Shown here one piece after another: positions 28,501-37,000 of a stretch of DNA of 37,000 nt. The notes beneath the pieces were generated by a model that saw only the letters and a list, made by a program, of their open reading frames with translations, ran no database searches and was not told the DNA's origin. Each line of letters begins with the position of its first letter. Positions within the stretch are counted from its first letter, which is position 1. This stretch comes from Chromera velia (Eukaryota; Sar; Chromeraceae): NCBI GenBank assembly GCA_018398765.1, contig JAHBMJ010000719.1, forward strand, positions 5,001 through 42,000, read 5' to 3'. The position numbers and the translations under genes were made by a program.

Positions 28501-31500
28501 CCTTTCTAAAGACCGGGCAGTCACACAAAGCTGGGGGCGGGGAAGAAACGGACCAGCAGCGCGTGCGCAAGACAGCCAAACGATTTTCTTTTTTATATAT
28601 GAGAGGTGGATTCATGTGTCTGTGCGGCTGGGGCTTTTGAGTAAGCCTTTGGTGTTCTGTTGCTTTCAACAACTGATTCCTTTCCACATGCAGGGGCGAT
28701 AGCTCGTCTGCTGCCGTCAATCAACGGAAAGAGGCTGATGTCGTTGGCGGTGAAGCGAACGAAAATGCAAAGGTCAGACAGGCAGGCAGGCAGACAAGTG
28801 AAAGGAAAAAGTGACAAGACAGAAGAGAGGAGAAGGAAAAGGACATCAAAAACCAATGGCACCACCTGCTTTCAGAAGCCTTTCATTTTTGCTTGAGCGG
28901 TTTATCCTCAAGCAAACACACAGAAGAGGAGGAAAGAAAGAGGCATTTTGCCAGTCCGTTCAGGTGATGTTTGGCCTCGTGGGTGTACCCCCCTCTACTG
29001 TGACATTAAACAAGGCTTTGCTAAACACCTGATAGACTGTCCCTGCGGTACCAAAAGGATCTAAGCAGAAGGGAAGGAAGAAGCGACGGACCTAGTTGGG
29101 GTCGGGTAGATGGATGGTATCGCCTTCTCTCCTGTCTCCGCCAGTGCTGTATCCGTTTTCCTTGTGTGCTTCTTTTTGACACTCTGACTGCTTATTCGTC
29201 TCTCTCTGCAAACAGAGCCGGGACTGTTCATTACATGGCGCCCGAAATGGTGAAGGGAAACTATGACGCGAAAGTGGACGTTTTCTCGATCGGGGTCATT
29301 CTCTATCAGGTTGGTTGGTCGGCTAGGATGGTGGACTCGTTTGGCAGGCAGGAAAGGAGGAGACACAGACAGACACGGGAGTTACAGTCTGTCTGTGCAT
29401 TCGTAAGGTCCGGTCCTGGTGTCCAGGGTTCACATCAGGCTACGCCAGTTGATGATGCCAGCTAACCCACCCATCATGTTTCTCGTGGATTTCCACTGAA
29501 TTGACTCTGCTCTTGTGACGCACGGAGATCTGATTTTATTTTTGGTGTATCCATCCATCCATCGATCCTCCTCCGACTTCTTCATCTGTATGCATGTGCA
29601 CGGTGTATGGTGCGTGCAGTTGTTGACAGGAGTGCACCCGTTTTTCGTTCCCGGGATGGACAACGAAGAGTCTGTGAAGGAGAAAATTCTGAACGTGGAG
29701 CCGCCTCTATCGGGAGATTGTTGGGATGCCTTCGTGTCGCCTCAGGTTGGTTGGTTGGTTGGTTGGTTGGTTGGTTGGTTGTTGGTTGGTTGGTCGGACA
29801 CTCAAGGGAGGGAAGGAGGACCATTCTAGGTGGAAAGGCGAGACTGTCGCCGCGTCTCGTCTGGTTCTGCTTTCTCCTTCTGTCTCTCTGCTTGCCTGCC
29901 GGCCAGAGCCTCTTTTTGCTTTTTGTTGCTGACTGCGGTGACCATCCTTTTCTGTCTATTTACTCATTTCTCAAATGGAATGACTGATGTGAGTGTGCAG
30001 GCAAAAGACCTGTTGCGACAAATGCTCCAGAAGAATCCGAAGAAGAGACTGACTGCAAGACAGGCACTCGATCACCCGTGGTTCACGTTAGTGGATTTTC
30101 TTGTCTTTTGTTTGGTGTTTGTTGTCCTCTGCTTCTTTCCTTCTTTCCCTCTCCTTCGTCTTAATTGTGCATGACCTCGACCGCATTGAGGGAGGGCACT
30201 CTGATGAAGAGAAAGAAATGCACGGCGCCACTTTCTCTTCTTATTCTCTCCCTGTCTCTCTCTCTCTTTTAAGCCCCCCTCTCTTCTGACTTCTCTGCGT
30301 GCGTGTCCTTTTGACAGACTGAGTGAATGAGTGAGAGCGTGCGTGTGAGTGTGTGAACGAATCCTCGTTTCACTGCGCAGGATGCAAACTGCCAAGGCCA
30401 CGCAGAGCACTCTGACCCCCAGCGTGTTCGACGGCCTCCTCCACTTCAAGAGCCACAACCAGCTCGTCCAGGCAGCCCTCAGATTGATGGCAAAGAACTT
30501 GAACGACAAAGACATTCAGGAGATCCACAGGAAATTTTCTGCCCTGGACACACAAAGTGAGTCAGTCAGTCAGTCACTTAGCGAGTGTCGAGTACGGGAG
30601 GGAGGGAGAAAAGAGGAAGAAGCAGACCTTTTTCTTTTTTTCCTGTTCTCGCTCTGTCTCTGTCTCTGTCTGTCTCTCTCTCTGTCTCTGTGTGTGTGTC
30701 TCTCTCTCTCTTCCGATCATCTCTCTACCTGCCAACCTGCCTGCCTGTCTGTCTGGCAAAGAAACCATGTAGTCTGTCTGGCAAGGGGCGCTTAACTCTC
30801 ACCTTTCGGGCCCCCTGCCTACGTTGTTTGATTGTTTGTTTTGTTCTTTTATCTTTGTTCTTCCTTTCTTTTTGTCTGTTGTGTACATGGAGAAAAGAAG
30901 GGAGAAGCAGTAACATATAGTCTGTCTATCTGTCTGTCTGTTCATGAAAGGAAGAGAGGAAGTGGGACAACAAAGTTAGTCTGCATGTCTGTCTCTTTCT
31001 CCCGTCTCTCAGTCTGTCTCTGTGGCGAAAAAGAGAGTGGAGAGCAACGATGAAAGGAAGAGAAGGAGGCGAGGCATCAATGAAAATTTGTGTCCCCCCC
31101 ACTGTTGTTTCTTTCCCTTTCCTCTTTCTCTTCCTCTTCAGAGTGCGGCATGATCACTGTGAGTGAGTTGAAGGACGCGATGAGAGACCTCGTGCGGAGG
31201 AGACAGAGGGAGGCAGCAGGGGCCGGTGGGGGGGGGGTACAGCCTCAATCGATGGCGATGTCGCAGGTGGAGATGGAGTGTGAGGCTGTGTGGCAGGGGT
31301 TTGGAGAGACTGGGAACATGAAAATAGGTATGTCGGCCTGCAGATTTGTCTTTGTTCCATTCTGTCTTTTGTAGTTGCTAAAAAAACGGGGAATGAAAGG
31401 TTATCGAAGTTATGTTGCAGTCTTGTTGCTGTTCTTTTGTCTGGTTGTTCGTTTGTTGTTTTGGTCGATGGAGTGGACGGACGTGCCGTCAGAGTTCGTG

Positions 31501-32813
31501 TCTCCGTTGTCCTCTCTGTGTTCTTTCTCTTGCTTGTCTTTCATGCATTCATCTACGTCCGCTTTGTGAACATCCTCGCCCATTGTGGCGAAAGGCATCA
31601 GGCACATTACCTCTCTCTCATGTCTTCACTCACTCAAAAAGGGCCGGGCTTTCTCTTCCCCTCTCTGTTGCAACATCCGCTTTGAGAGTGCGATCTGGAA
31701 TTCAACAGGGTCGAATGAAGAGGTCAAAACCGTGGATGCTCAAAAGTTGTCGTGGGTGCCCTGGATGCATGCCTGTGAATGCACTCAGGATACCAAGAAT
31801 TCTGCGCTGCCCTGCTCCGCTCAAGACTGAAAGAACGAGTGCGAGAGGTCTGTCTGTGTTGTTTGGTCAGAGAGAGAAAACTTCCAACTTCTCCCGTCTT
31901 GCCTATGTTCCTTTTTCCCTGTCTTTCGTCTGCTGATTCCCTCCCTGTTCTCGAGACAGGTTTCACTTCGTTTTTTTTTTTCCTTTTCTCACTTCTAGTC
32001 GTCCTCATCTCTGCGCGTGATGTTTTGTTTCCTCCATGTGGCACGTTTCCTTTCGGCTGTTTCGTTCTTCGGGCTGTGCGTCTCTGCTTTTCCACTTCAC
32101 TATTCATCTTTGTCGCCACCGCAGTGGATTAACACTCTTCTTCTTGTGCTCGTCTTTGTACTTCGGCATTTATCAGATTGCTTTTCTTCTCACTATGCAT
32201 CGCGGTCACTTTCTGTCTGTGTGTCTCTCTGTCTGCCTGCCTGCCTGTCTGCCTGCCTGCCTGATCGAGACGTCTCCCGTTGCAGCTCCACCACGTGTTC
32301 GATCAGTTTGACAGGTCTGGAGACGGTCGCATCTCTGTGGAGGATCTGAGGGAAGTCTTGAGGGATCCTCGAAGGGGACAGGGGGGGGACACGGAGGGGA
32401 GTGAGAGAGCAGAACTGACTGACGCAGAACTGGAAGAAATTCTCAGCGCGGCCTCCAGATCTGGTAACACGTCAGTCGACGCAGAACTGTCTGCTGTGCT
32501 TCTGTCACATGTGACGAGAGACGAGCTTCGCCATGTTCTTTTTGCGCAAACCTTCCCTCATTCGGAAAGAGCTTCTTCCTGTGACAATTCGGATGTCTAA
32601 CTTTCTGTGTCGTCCAGTTCTACGTGTTCGTGGTGTGCTTGTTCGCTTTCTTGGCACTGCCTCGGCGGCGTGCGCACTTGGTATGAATGCTAGATCCACT
32701 CATCGCGTTGCTTTTGCATTCTTTGAAATGCCCTTTCTGCCCCCTCTTTGGCGTCTGAACGCAGGTACGTAACTCGTGAGGAGTTCTTAGACTTGATGAT
32801 AAACTTTGATTAA
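24896..32813 (+). CDS. Calcium-dependent protein kinase (CDPK), 14 exons
   Basis: Exons: 24896-24933, 26169-26426, 26860-27038, 27888-27960, 28274-28358, 28694-28772, 29216-29309, 29620-29745, 30001-30086, 30381-30556, 31142-31327, 31789-31847, 32286-32470, 32765-32813 (TAA). All keep phase. ATG 24901 gives 555 aa, a normal CDPK size; joined to the six exons upstream it is 817 aa. In 817-aa numbering: P-loop GSGAFG (307-312), Lys329, VVHRDMKPEN with catalytic Asp425, DFG (446-448), and MAPE (505-508). A CDPK-type junction helix with the HPWF end follows, then four EF-hand positions (656-667, 713-724, 749-760, 797-808). Only the third loop is near canonical (DRSGDGRISVED, Asp at 12); the others lack key ligands. 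The DFG-to-APE segment is about 60 residues, longer than usual. The 26169 exon has no in-frame ATG of its own, so an upstream exon is required. CDPKs phosphorylate Ser/Thr in response to calcium. Confidence 0.92.
24953..25674 (+). repeat. (TTTC)n homopyrimidine tract, about 720 bp, inside a CDPK intron
   Basis: It lies within the 1,235-bp intron 24934-26168. It is almost pure T and C with TTTC as main unit, interrupted by TTCC blocks (25347 and 25531), TTTT runs, CTCT and a few G. The TTCC-to-polyT block (about 25346-25456) is repeated about 185 bp later (about 25530-25648). Phe-Leu-Ser or Lys-Lys-Glu-Arg frames across it are not coding. Confidence 0.97.
25677..25702. repeat. (CG)n alternating purine-pyrimidine run
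   Basis: About 26 bp of CGCGCG with one CA step, directly at the 3' end of the TTTC tract. It is a sequence type that favours left-handed Z-DNA. Confidence 0.9.
27169..27222 (+). repeat. (GTGA)/(GT)/(GCGT) microsatellite in a CDPK intron
   Basis: GTGA units, then a GT run, then GCGT units, inside intron 27039-27887. Confidence 0.85.
28171..28195 (+). repeat. (TG)n in a CDPK intron
   Basis: A TG run of about 25 bp in intron 27961-28273, about 80 bp upstream of the acceptor before the DFG exon. Confidence 0.9.
29746..29793 (+). repeat. (GGTT)n array starting at a splice donor
   Basis: GTTGGTTGGTT repeats begin exactly at the donor of intron 29746-30000, so the array supplies many GTTGGT-type donors 4 bp apart. 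Confidence 0.9.
30653..30712 (+). repeat. CTGTCT/TG pyrimidine-rich repeat in a CDPK intron
   Basis: TCTGTCTCTGTCTC and TGTGTGTCTCTC units in intron 30557-31141, between the two exons that encode the first EF-hand. Confidence 0.85.
32216..32266 (+). repeat. (CTGTCTGC/CTGC)n repeat in a CDPK intron
   Basis: CTGT and CTGCCTGC units about 20 bp upstream of the acceptor at 32285. They probably contribute to its pyrimidine tract. Confidence 0.8.
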
Positions 32814-33592
32814 CATAGTTGAGAACTTTGTAAGTTTTCACAAGTTTGATTGATATTATATGATCTGACTAGGGATATTTCGTATATTGCTGTGTATACA
32901 TGTGATGCAAGCCCTTTGTTTTTGACTCGCTTTGTAAACTTCGAGCTAATAACTTTTATTTTTTATAATTTTATTTACTGCACTGGAATTTATTGTTTAT
33001 ATCGATTATAATAATTTTTTGAAGAGGTAAAAATACTTTGATTCAATTTCATTTAGTTGAACTTATGTGTAGATTAGTGTACTAGTAGATAGAAGCGCAT
33101 GGAATTAAAGAGTCGAACTAACTACAGTTAAACTACTAGTGATCAGCCATCACGCGAAGTCTGACGCCGGCAATACACCGGCTTATATCGGCTTACACTG
33201 GTATTTTGACAGTAAAATATAATAAAGTTTGACTCGCCCACACTTTAACATATTTTAAGCAGTAGAATACAATCATTATTTTTTTTTCTGTTTTTATTAA
33301 CTTTTATCAGTAGTTTCACGGCTGTTCACTGCCGTACATATGTTTTGATTAAGTCTTGCATAGATGGACTAGAACTCAGCTGGACTGAGCTGCCTTGCAG
33401 GTAGCTAGGATTTGGGGGGATTTTAGCCCAGGATTTTAGCGGATTTTATGGGATTTTGGCTAAAATTTTAGCGGATTTAGACGGATTTTGCCCAGGATTC
33501 TGCCGATCTATTTCTTGAGGATTTTGGAATCTAAAATCCTGGCTCTAGGGATTATAAAGACTAAAACCCTGGATCCTAGGATTTTAGAAATG
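32814..33592. other. AT-rich intergenic island downstream of the CDPK
   Basis: No gene is seen. The sequence is AT-rich with scattered CTAG, and should begin with the CDPK 3' UTR. The last about 190 bp contain the GGATTTTAG-type repeats listed separately. Confidence 0.6.
33408..33590. repeat. Degenerate GGATTTTAG-type repeats in both orientations
   Basis: About ten imperfect copies of GGATTTTAG or GGATTTTGG, with inverted copies (CTAAAATCC, CTAAAACCC). AGGATTTT and AAAATCCT form an 8-bp hairpin with a 7-base loop near 33520. Confidence 0.65.
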
Positions 33593-33593
33593 A

Positions 33594-33635
33594 ATTAGTG
33601 ATTAGTGGTTAGTGATTAGTGATTAGTGATTAGTG
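33594..33635 (+). repeat. (GATTAGTG)n repeat
   Basis: About five tandem copies of GATTAGTG (one GGTTAGTG). A further single copy lies at 34479-34486. Confidence 0.85.
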
Positions 33636-33638
33636 CTA

Positions 33639-34465
33639 GGAAAAGGTTCAAAGTTCAAGGTTCACTTCGAAGTAATGAACCTGAATCAGGTTCAAAAACA
33701 GGTTCAAAAACAGGTTTACTTTTAATTAATAGAAACCTCATTTTTTTATGTTATTTTATGCCTTTAAATTAGGCTTTAATGCATTTTTAGAACGTTTTAT
33801 TATAGAATCTATGCCTTAGTAGTGTTTTTAAATAGTTTAAATCAATATTTACGCTCATATTCGGTGCTAGTCTCAAGTTATTCACTGTTTATAGTCGAAA
33901 ATTAGTAATCAAAAAAGCCTGAAAAAATTGGAAAATGCCATAATTAAATTTATATGATCGTATTAATCATGATAATTTAGTCAACATAAGACCGTTACAG
34001 CGTTTCTTTATTTCTTTCATCTGCTCACCGGTTGCCCCGCGGCCCCCGCTCTCCCCCTCTCTCTCCGTGCACCGCCGCTTCTTTGACCTGCTGCTCCCTG
34101 CCCGGCCTGTTGCCCCCCCCCTGCTCCCCCCTATGGCCCCCACCGCTCCCAGCTACCGCGAGTGGCACCCAAACATCTGGGTTTGCATTCGTTCCAACCT
34201 TTTGCCACACAAAATCGGATTGAAACTCTGTTTTCAAATACTCATCAGTGCACCCAATCATGTGAATTGGTAATATTGTGTCACCTGCTCCTTATTTCAC
34301 CTATATGGGCCGCGGACGGCGCAGGCCTGGCCGGCCTTGTGCCAGTGGCCGCGCGTCTGGCCTCCAAAACAGGTTCAAAACAGGTTCAACAAGTTCAACA
34401 GGTTCAAAACAAGTTCAACAGGTTCACTTTTTTAGATTTGAACCTTTTCTCAATGAACCTTTTCC
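33639..34465. mobile_element. Possible MITE-like or foldback element with GGAAAAGGTTCA termini
   Basis: The left end GGAAAAGGTTCA and the right end TGAACCTTTTCC are perfect 12-bp inverted repeats about 825 bp apart. Next to each lie clustered GGTTCA units (left: about 33644-33715; right: about 34369-34465). GATTAGTG lies outside both ends in direct orientation. There is no transposase frame. The interior changes from AT-rich to GC-rich at about 34020. The boundaries are tentative. Confidence 0.4.
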
Positions 34466-34724
34466 CAGCCTTATTCGTGATTAGTGGTATTCTAGAGCAC
34501 TGTCGCCGTTTTGTCTTACAGAGGTCGCCTCCGCAAACGGCAAGGGGTGTACCTCATCGCTGAGGCTCAGCCCATACCCCGTGGCCCGCCTGGTTTCCCA
34601 GGCCGTTAACAAACAACAATTTATCTGCGCTTTGCATGCTTTAGTCTATAGGCTGCTCAGAAGGGACTGCTCCAAAAATCGATCCAATAACACGGGATGA
34701 AAGGACACTTTTAAAAAAATAAAA

Positions 34725-35550
34725 TTAGCTTTGTACACGCTTTCTCTCCATTCTTCTCTCAGCGATTTCTTCTTCTCCCTCTCTCAACTGTCTTCTTGCT
34801 TCCATTGCTTCCAAGATGGTCTTGTATTCTTCTTTTCTTCTTTCTATTCCTCCCTTTCTTTTTGTGATCACTCCGTGTCTCTGTGCCAGCACTGTTTCAT
34901 CTAATGAGCTTCCAGGTGCGTACCTTCCTGGGCTTTCCTTGAACACTCTTCTTCTGAACGCCGCCCTCCCCAGAAACTCATCCACCGCACTATGCCCTTC
35001 GTTCATCAAGAATTTGAACAGAGCCTCAGTGTGCAGTCTTCCTTTTTGTCCTTTTCTTTTCTCTCTGCAAACTTCTCTTGCTCTCTTTTCTCTTCCCTCG
35101 TTCCAGTCTGCTCCTAATGTTCTATACCTAGGTTCTATACATGTGCGCTCTTTCTCTATCATAAATCGGACACTCAGTCAGCATATGGATCTCGTCTTCT
35201 AACACCTCTGTTTCCATCCATCCTTTGCAAAAAGGGCAGAGTCTCTCCTCCAACGGCACTCTCTGCCCTCCTCTTTCTGGCACTTTTCCCTTTGTTTCCG
35301 CTAACGTCTTGTCTCCTACTCTGCAGGCTGCTCTCCTTCTGTATTCTCCTCTTAGTGCTACCCTTCCATAACAAAAGGGCATCCATCCCAGTTTTTCTTT
35401 CTCTATTTTCATTCCCTCTCTTGGTCTTTTTTCTGATGCCTTTTCAAACAAAATGAGCTGCAATCTGTTTCCGTTTGCTTTTGTTCGATATATGTATATC
35501 ATATGGACTTTTCTTCCTTTTTCTCTCTCTCTTCTATCTCTCTCTCTCAC
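34725..35550 (-). pseudogene. Broken non-LTR (LINE-type) retrotransposon ORF2 C-terminus
   Basis: On the minus strand, a frame from 35550 to a TAG at 35128 ends with an ERLCPFC...DEIHMLTECPIYDRER region. This is a C-x2-C-x13-H-x4-C arrangement followed by P-x-Y, typical of the zinc-binding segment after the reverse transcriptase of LINE-type elements. The sense continues in another frame from about 35130 to 34725 (WNEGREKRAREV..., then a charged tail). The break falls at a 13-bp tandem duplication (unit GTTCTATACCTAG on the plus strand, 35119-35131, then a partial copy to 35140), which adds a stop and shifts frame. Related sequence in shifting frames seems to reach about 35860. No catalytic YxDD motif is in view, so this is a 5'-truncated remnant. 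Confidence 0.6.
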
Positions 35551-37000
35551 TCCCCTCTCAATTCTCCACCTGAAGATTTCTTTCTTCCTCTCTTTTATTT
35601 CTTTATCTGTCTTGCTTACAATTTATCTTTCCATCCTATCTACTCTTTCATTCACTACGTGTGTCCCTATCTCTCCTGGCTGGCCTGTGAGCTTCTCTTT
35701 TGAAAAAGAATGAAGGCCTCTCTCTGTGAATAGTGTCTGTGTACATTTCTTCAAGTACAGAAAGAAGTGAAAGGGAACAACTCTGTTCTTCTTCCCCTCT
35801 TCAGTTCATCCTCCACTCCTCCTCTCAAACAATGAATGACAGCCTGCCTAATCGCCTCCTTCCTCTTTTTTTTTAGTGCTTTTTTTGCTTATCTGGTCAT
35901 CCTTCGAGTCTCTGCCACTTCAATATCAATTGGAAACACCCCCCCCTCCATTAATGTAGTGTCTGCGCTTTCTGTCTTCCTTAGCCCCAAGACTCACCTC
36001 ACAAAACGTCTTTGTTTTTCGTCGAATTCTGCACAGGCCCTGTCTGTGCATGGGTGTATCTTATACGCAACGCGGCGGCGGGTTATACAGATGTGCATGG
36101 ACCAATTAGAACCAGCCGCCAGACCTTAACCGGCTCAAAAATTTTGAGGGGAAAAAGAATAGCCCTCTGTTCCCTTTCCCTCCTAGACTCAAAGCAACGA
36201 CCCTAAGAGACGTCAGTTCGCCTCTCTAGACTCTTTCTAGCTGCTTGGTGTAGAAAAAACGACTCCCAGACTTACAGGGATTCCAAAGAACGGACGTCTG
36301 AGGTCTGACATCTGAAAAGGCTAACTTTGAAATTAGTTACAGTCAAATTCAATAGAATTTATGTGGAAATTTAAACAAATTTGTCCCGGCGTGGAATTTA
36401 AGAAAGAATTTAACGATTGAATTTTAATGAAATTTACCCTAGAATCTACTTAGATAGATTCCAGATAGAATTAAATTTTTTACCGAAAAATGAATTAGCA
36501 CTGCTAGTAGTCTAGCTAGTAGCACTGAATTTAGCAATTAATGCACTAGGCAGTATATAAATCTAGCCTAGAATCTAGCGCAGGAATGAAGGACCTTAAA
36601 ATAACAGAAAAATTAAAACGTTGAGCTCAAGTTTCATTTAGGTTCTAAGTTTTTTAATTTACAAATATCCGAATAATATGATATTCACGATCAAATATAC
36701 TAGTTGAATGACAGACCTCGTGGCAGACGCAGCCTGAGATGGCTTCAAAGACGCAGCAGCAACGCACTGTCTTCAACAAACAGACATGAACAGTGGATCT
36801 CAAGGAGGACCGAAAATAGACATGCAGCAGTAGACCTCATCAGGATCTCGATCCAGGTCGACCGATGAGACAGTGCAGCTTGGCATTGATTGGATCCGCT
36901 CCACTAGCCCCTCCAACAGATCTTGCCATCGTGCATCCGGCCATCGTGCATCCGGCCTTCAATTCCAACGGAACGGAGAAGATCGAATGCCCACGCGTTT
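35551..37000. other. Intergenic region with retroelement debris and an AT-rich island
   Basis: 35551-35860 is probably an upstream part of the degraded LINE remnant. 36300-36700 is AT-rich and CTAG-rich. 36713-36869 has a short Arg-rich frame that is too weak to call. No intact gene is supported. Confidence 0.5.
36926..36955. repeat. Two copies of a 15-bp tandem repeat
   Basis: CCATCGTGCATCCGG occurs twice in tandem without mismatch. Confidence 0.9.

Noticed and set aside
28694-28772. Alternative reading of this CDPK exon giving GDSSSAAVNQRKE
   Set aside because: That frame needs a phase that neither neighbouring junction provides. The chosen frame fits phase 1 in and phase 2 out.

Overview
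This 37 kb window is nuclear DNA from a eukaryote with intron-rich genes. The content suggests a photosynthetic alveolate of the chromerid type, with Chromera velia the best fit. The grounds are a calcium-dependent protein kinase (CDPK) with many short-exon introns, a starch-binding CBM20 protein, a VIT-vWA protein, a TCP11-family protein, heavy microsatellite load and retroelements. The species is an inference, because no diagnostic RNA or plastid gene is present. Gene bodies are about half G+C. They are separated by AT-rich islands (about 1.9-2.7, 7.1-7.7, 32.8-34.0 and 36.3-36.7 kb) and by simple-sequence arrays.

Layout: 3-1503 (+) holds the last two exons of a TCP11-family gene. 1504-5120 is intergenic, with AT-rich DNA and GA, GAGT and GACA arrays. 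5121-5621 (+) is a single-exon ankyrin-repeat protein with an N-myristoylation-type start, followed by a 1 kb GACA array. 10580-7665 (-) is a single-exon gene fusing an N-terminal CBM20 starch-binding domain to 32 tandem 18-residue Cys/His repeats. 11818-15274 is a 3.46 kb LTR retrotransposon with 225-bp LTRs, an initiator-tRNA-Met-type primer-binding site and a polypurine tract. It has no polymerase, only unrecognised ORFs. 21083-15547 (-) is a nine-exon VIT-vWA protein of 989 aa. A 672-bp head-to-head promoter region with seven GCATGC hexamers separates it from the (+) strand locus at 21756-32813. That locus encodes a CDPK whose start lies either at 24901 (555 aa) or at 21756 (20 exons, 817 aa with a Gln-rich N-terminal extension). 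The last 4 kb hold AT-rich DNA, degenerate repeats, a possible foldback/MITE-like element and a broken non-LTR retrotransposon remnant on the minus strand.

All exon models were built by hand from GT-AG boundaries, reading-frame continuity and domain continuity. For the CDPK and VIT-vWA genes every junction keeps phase. Across 28 inferred introns, 22 donors carry a pyrimidine at +3 (GTCAGT, GTTGGT and similar), unlike the usual GTRAGT. Many intronic microsatellites are pyrimidine-rich on the transcribed gene's sense strand. The most novel item is the CBM20/Cys-His-array protein. The next most notable are the pol-less LTR element, the unusual splice donors, the CDPK with mostly degenerate EF-hands and a long activation segment, and the GCATGC-rich bidirectional promoter.
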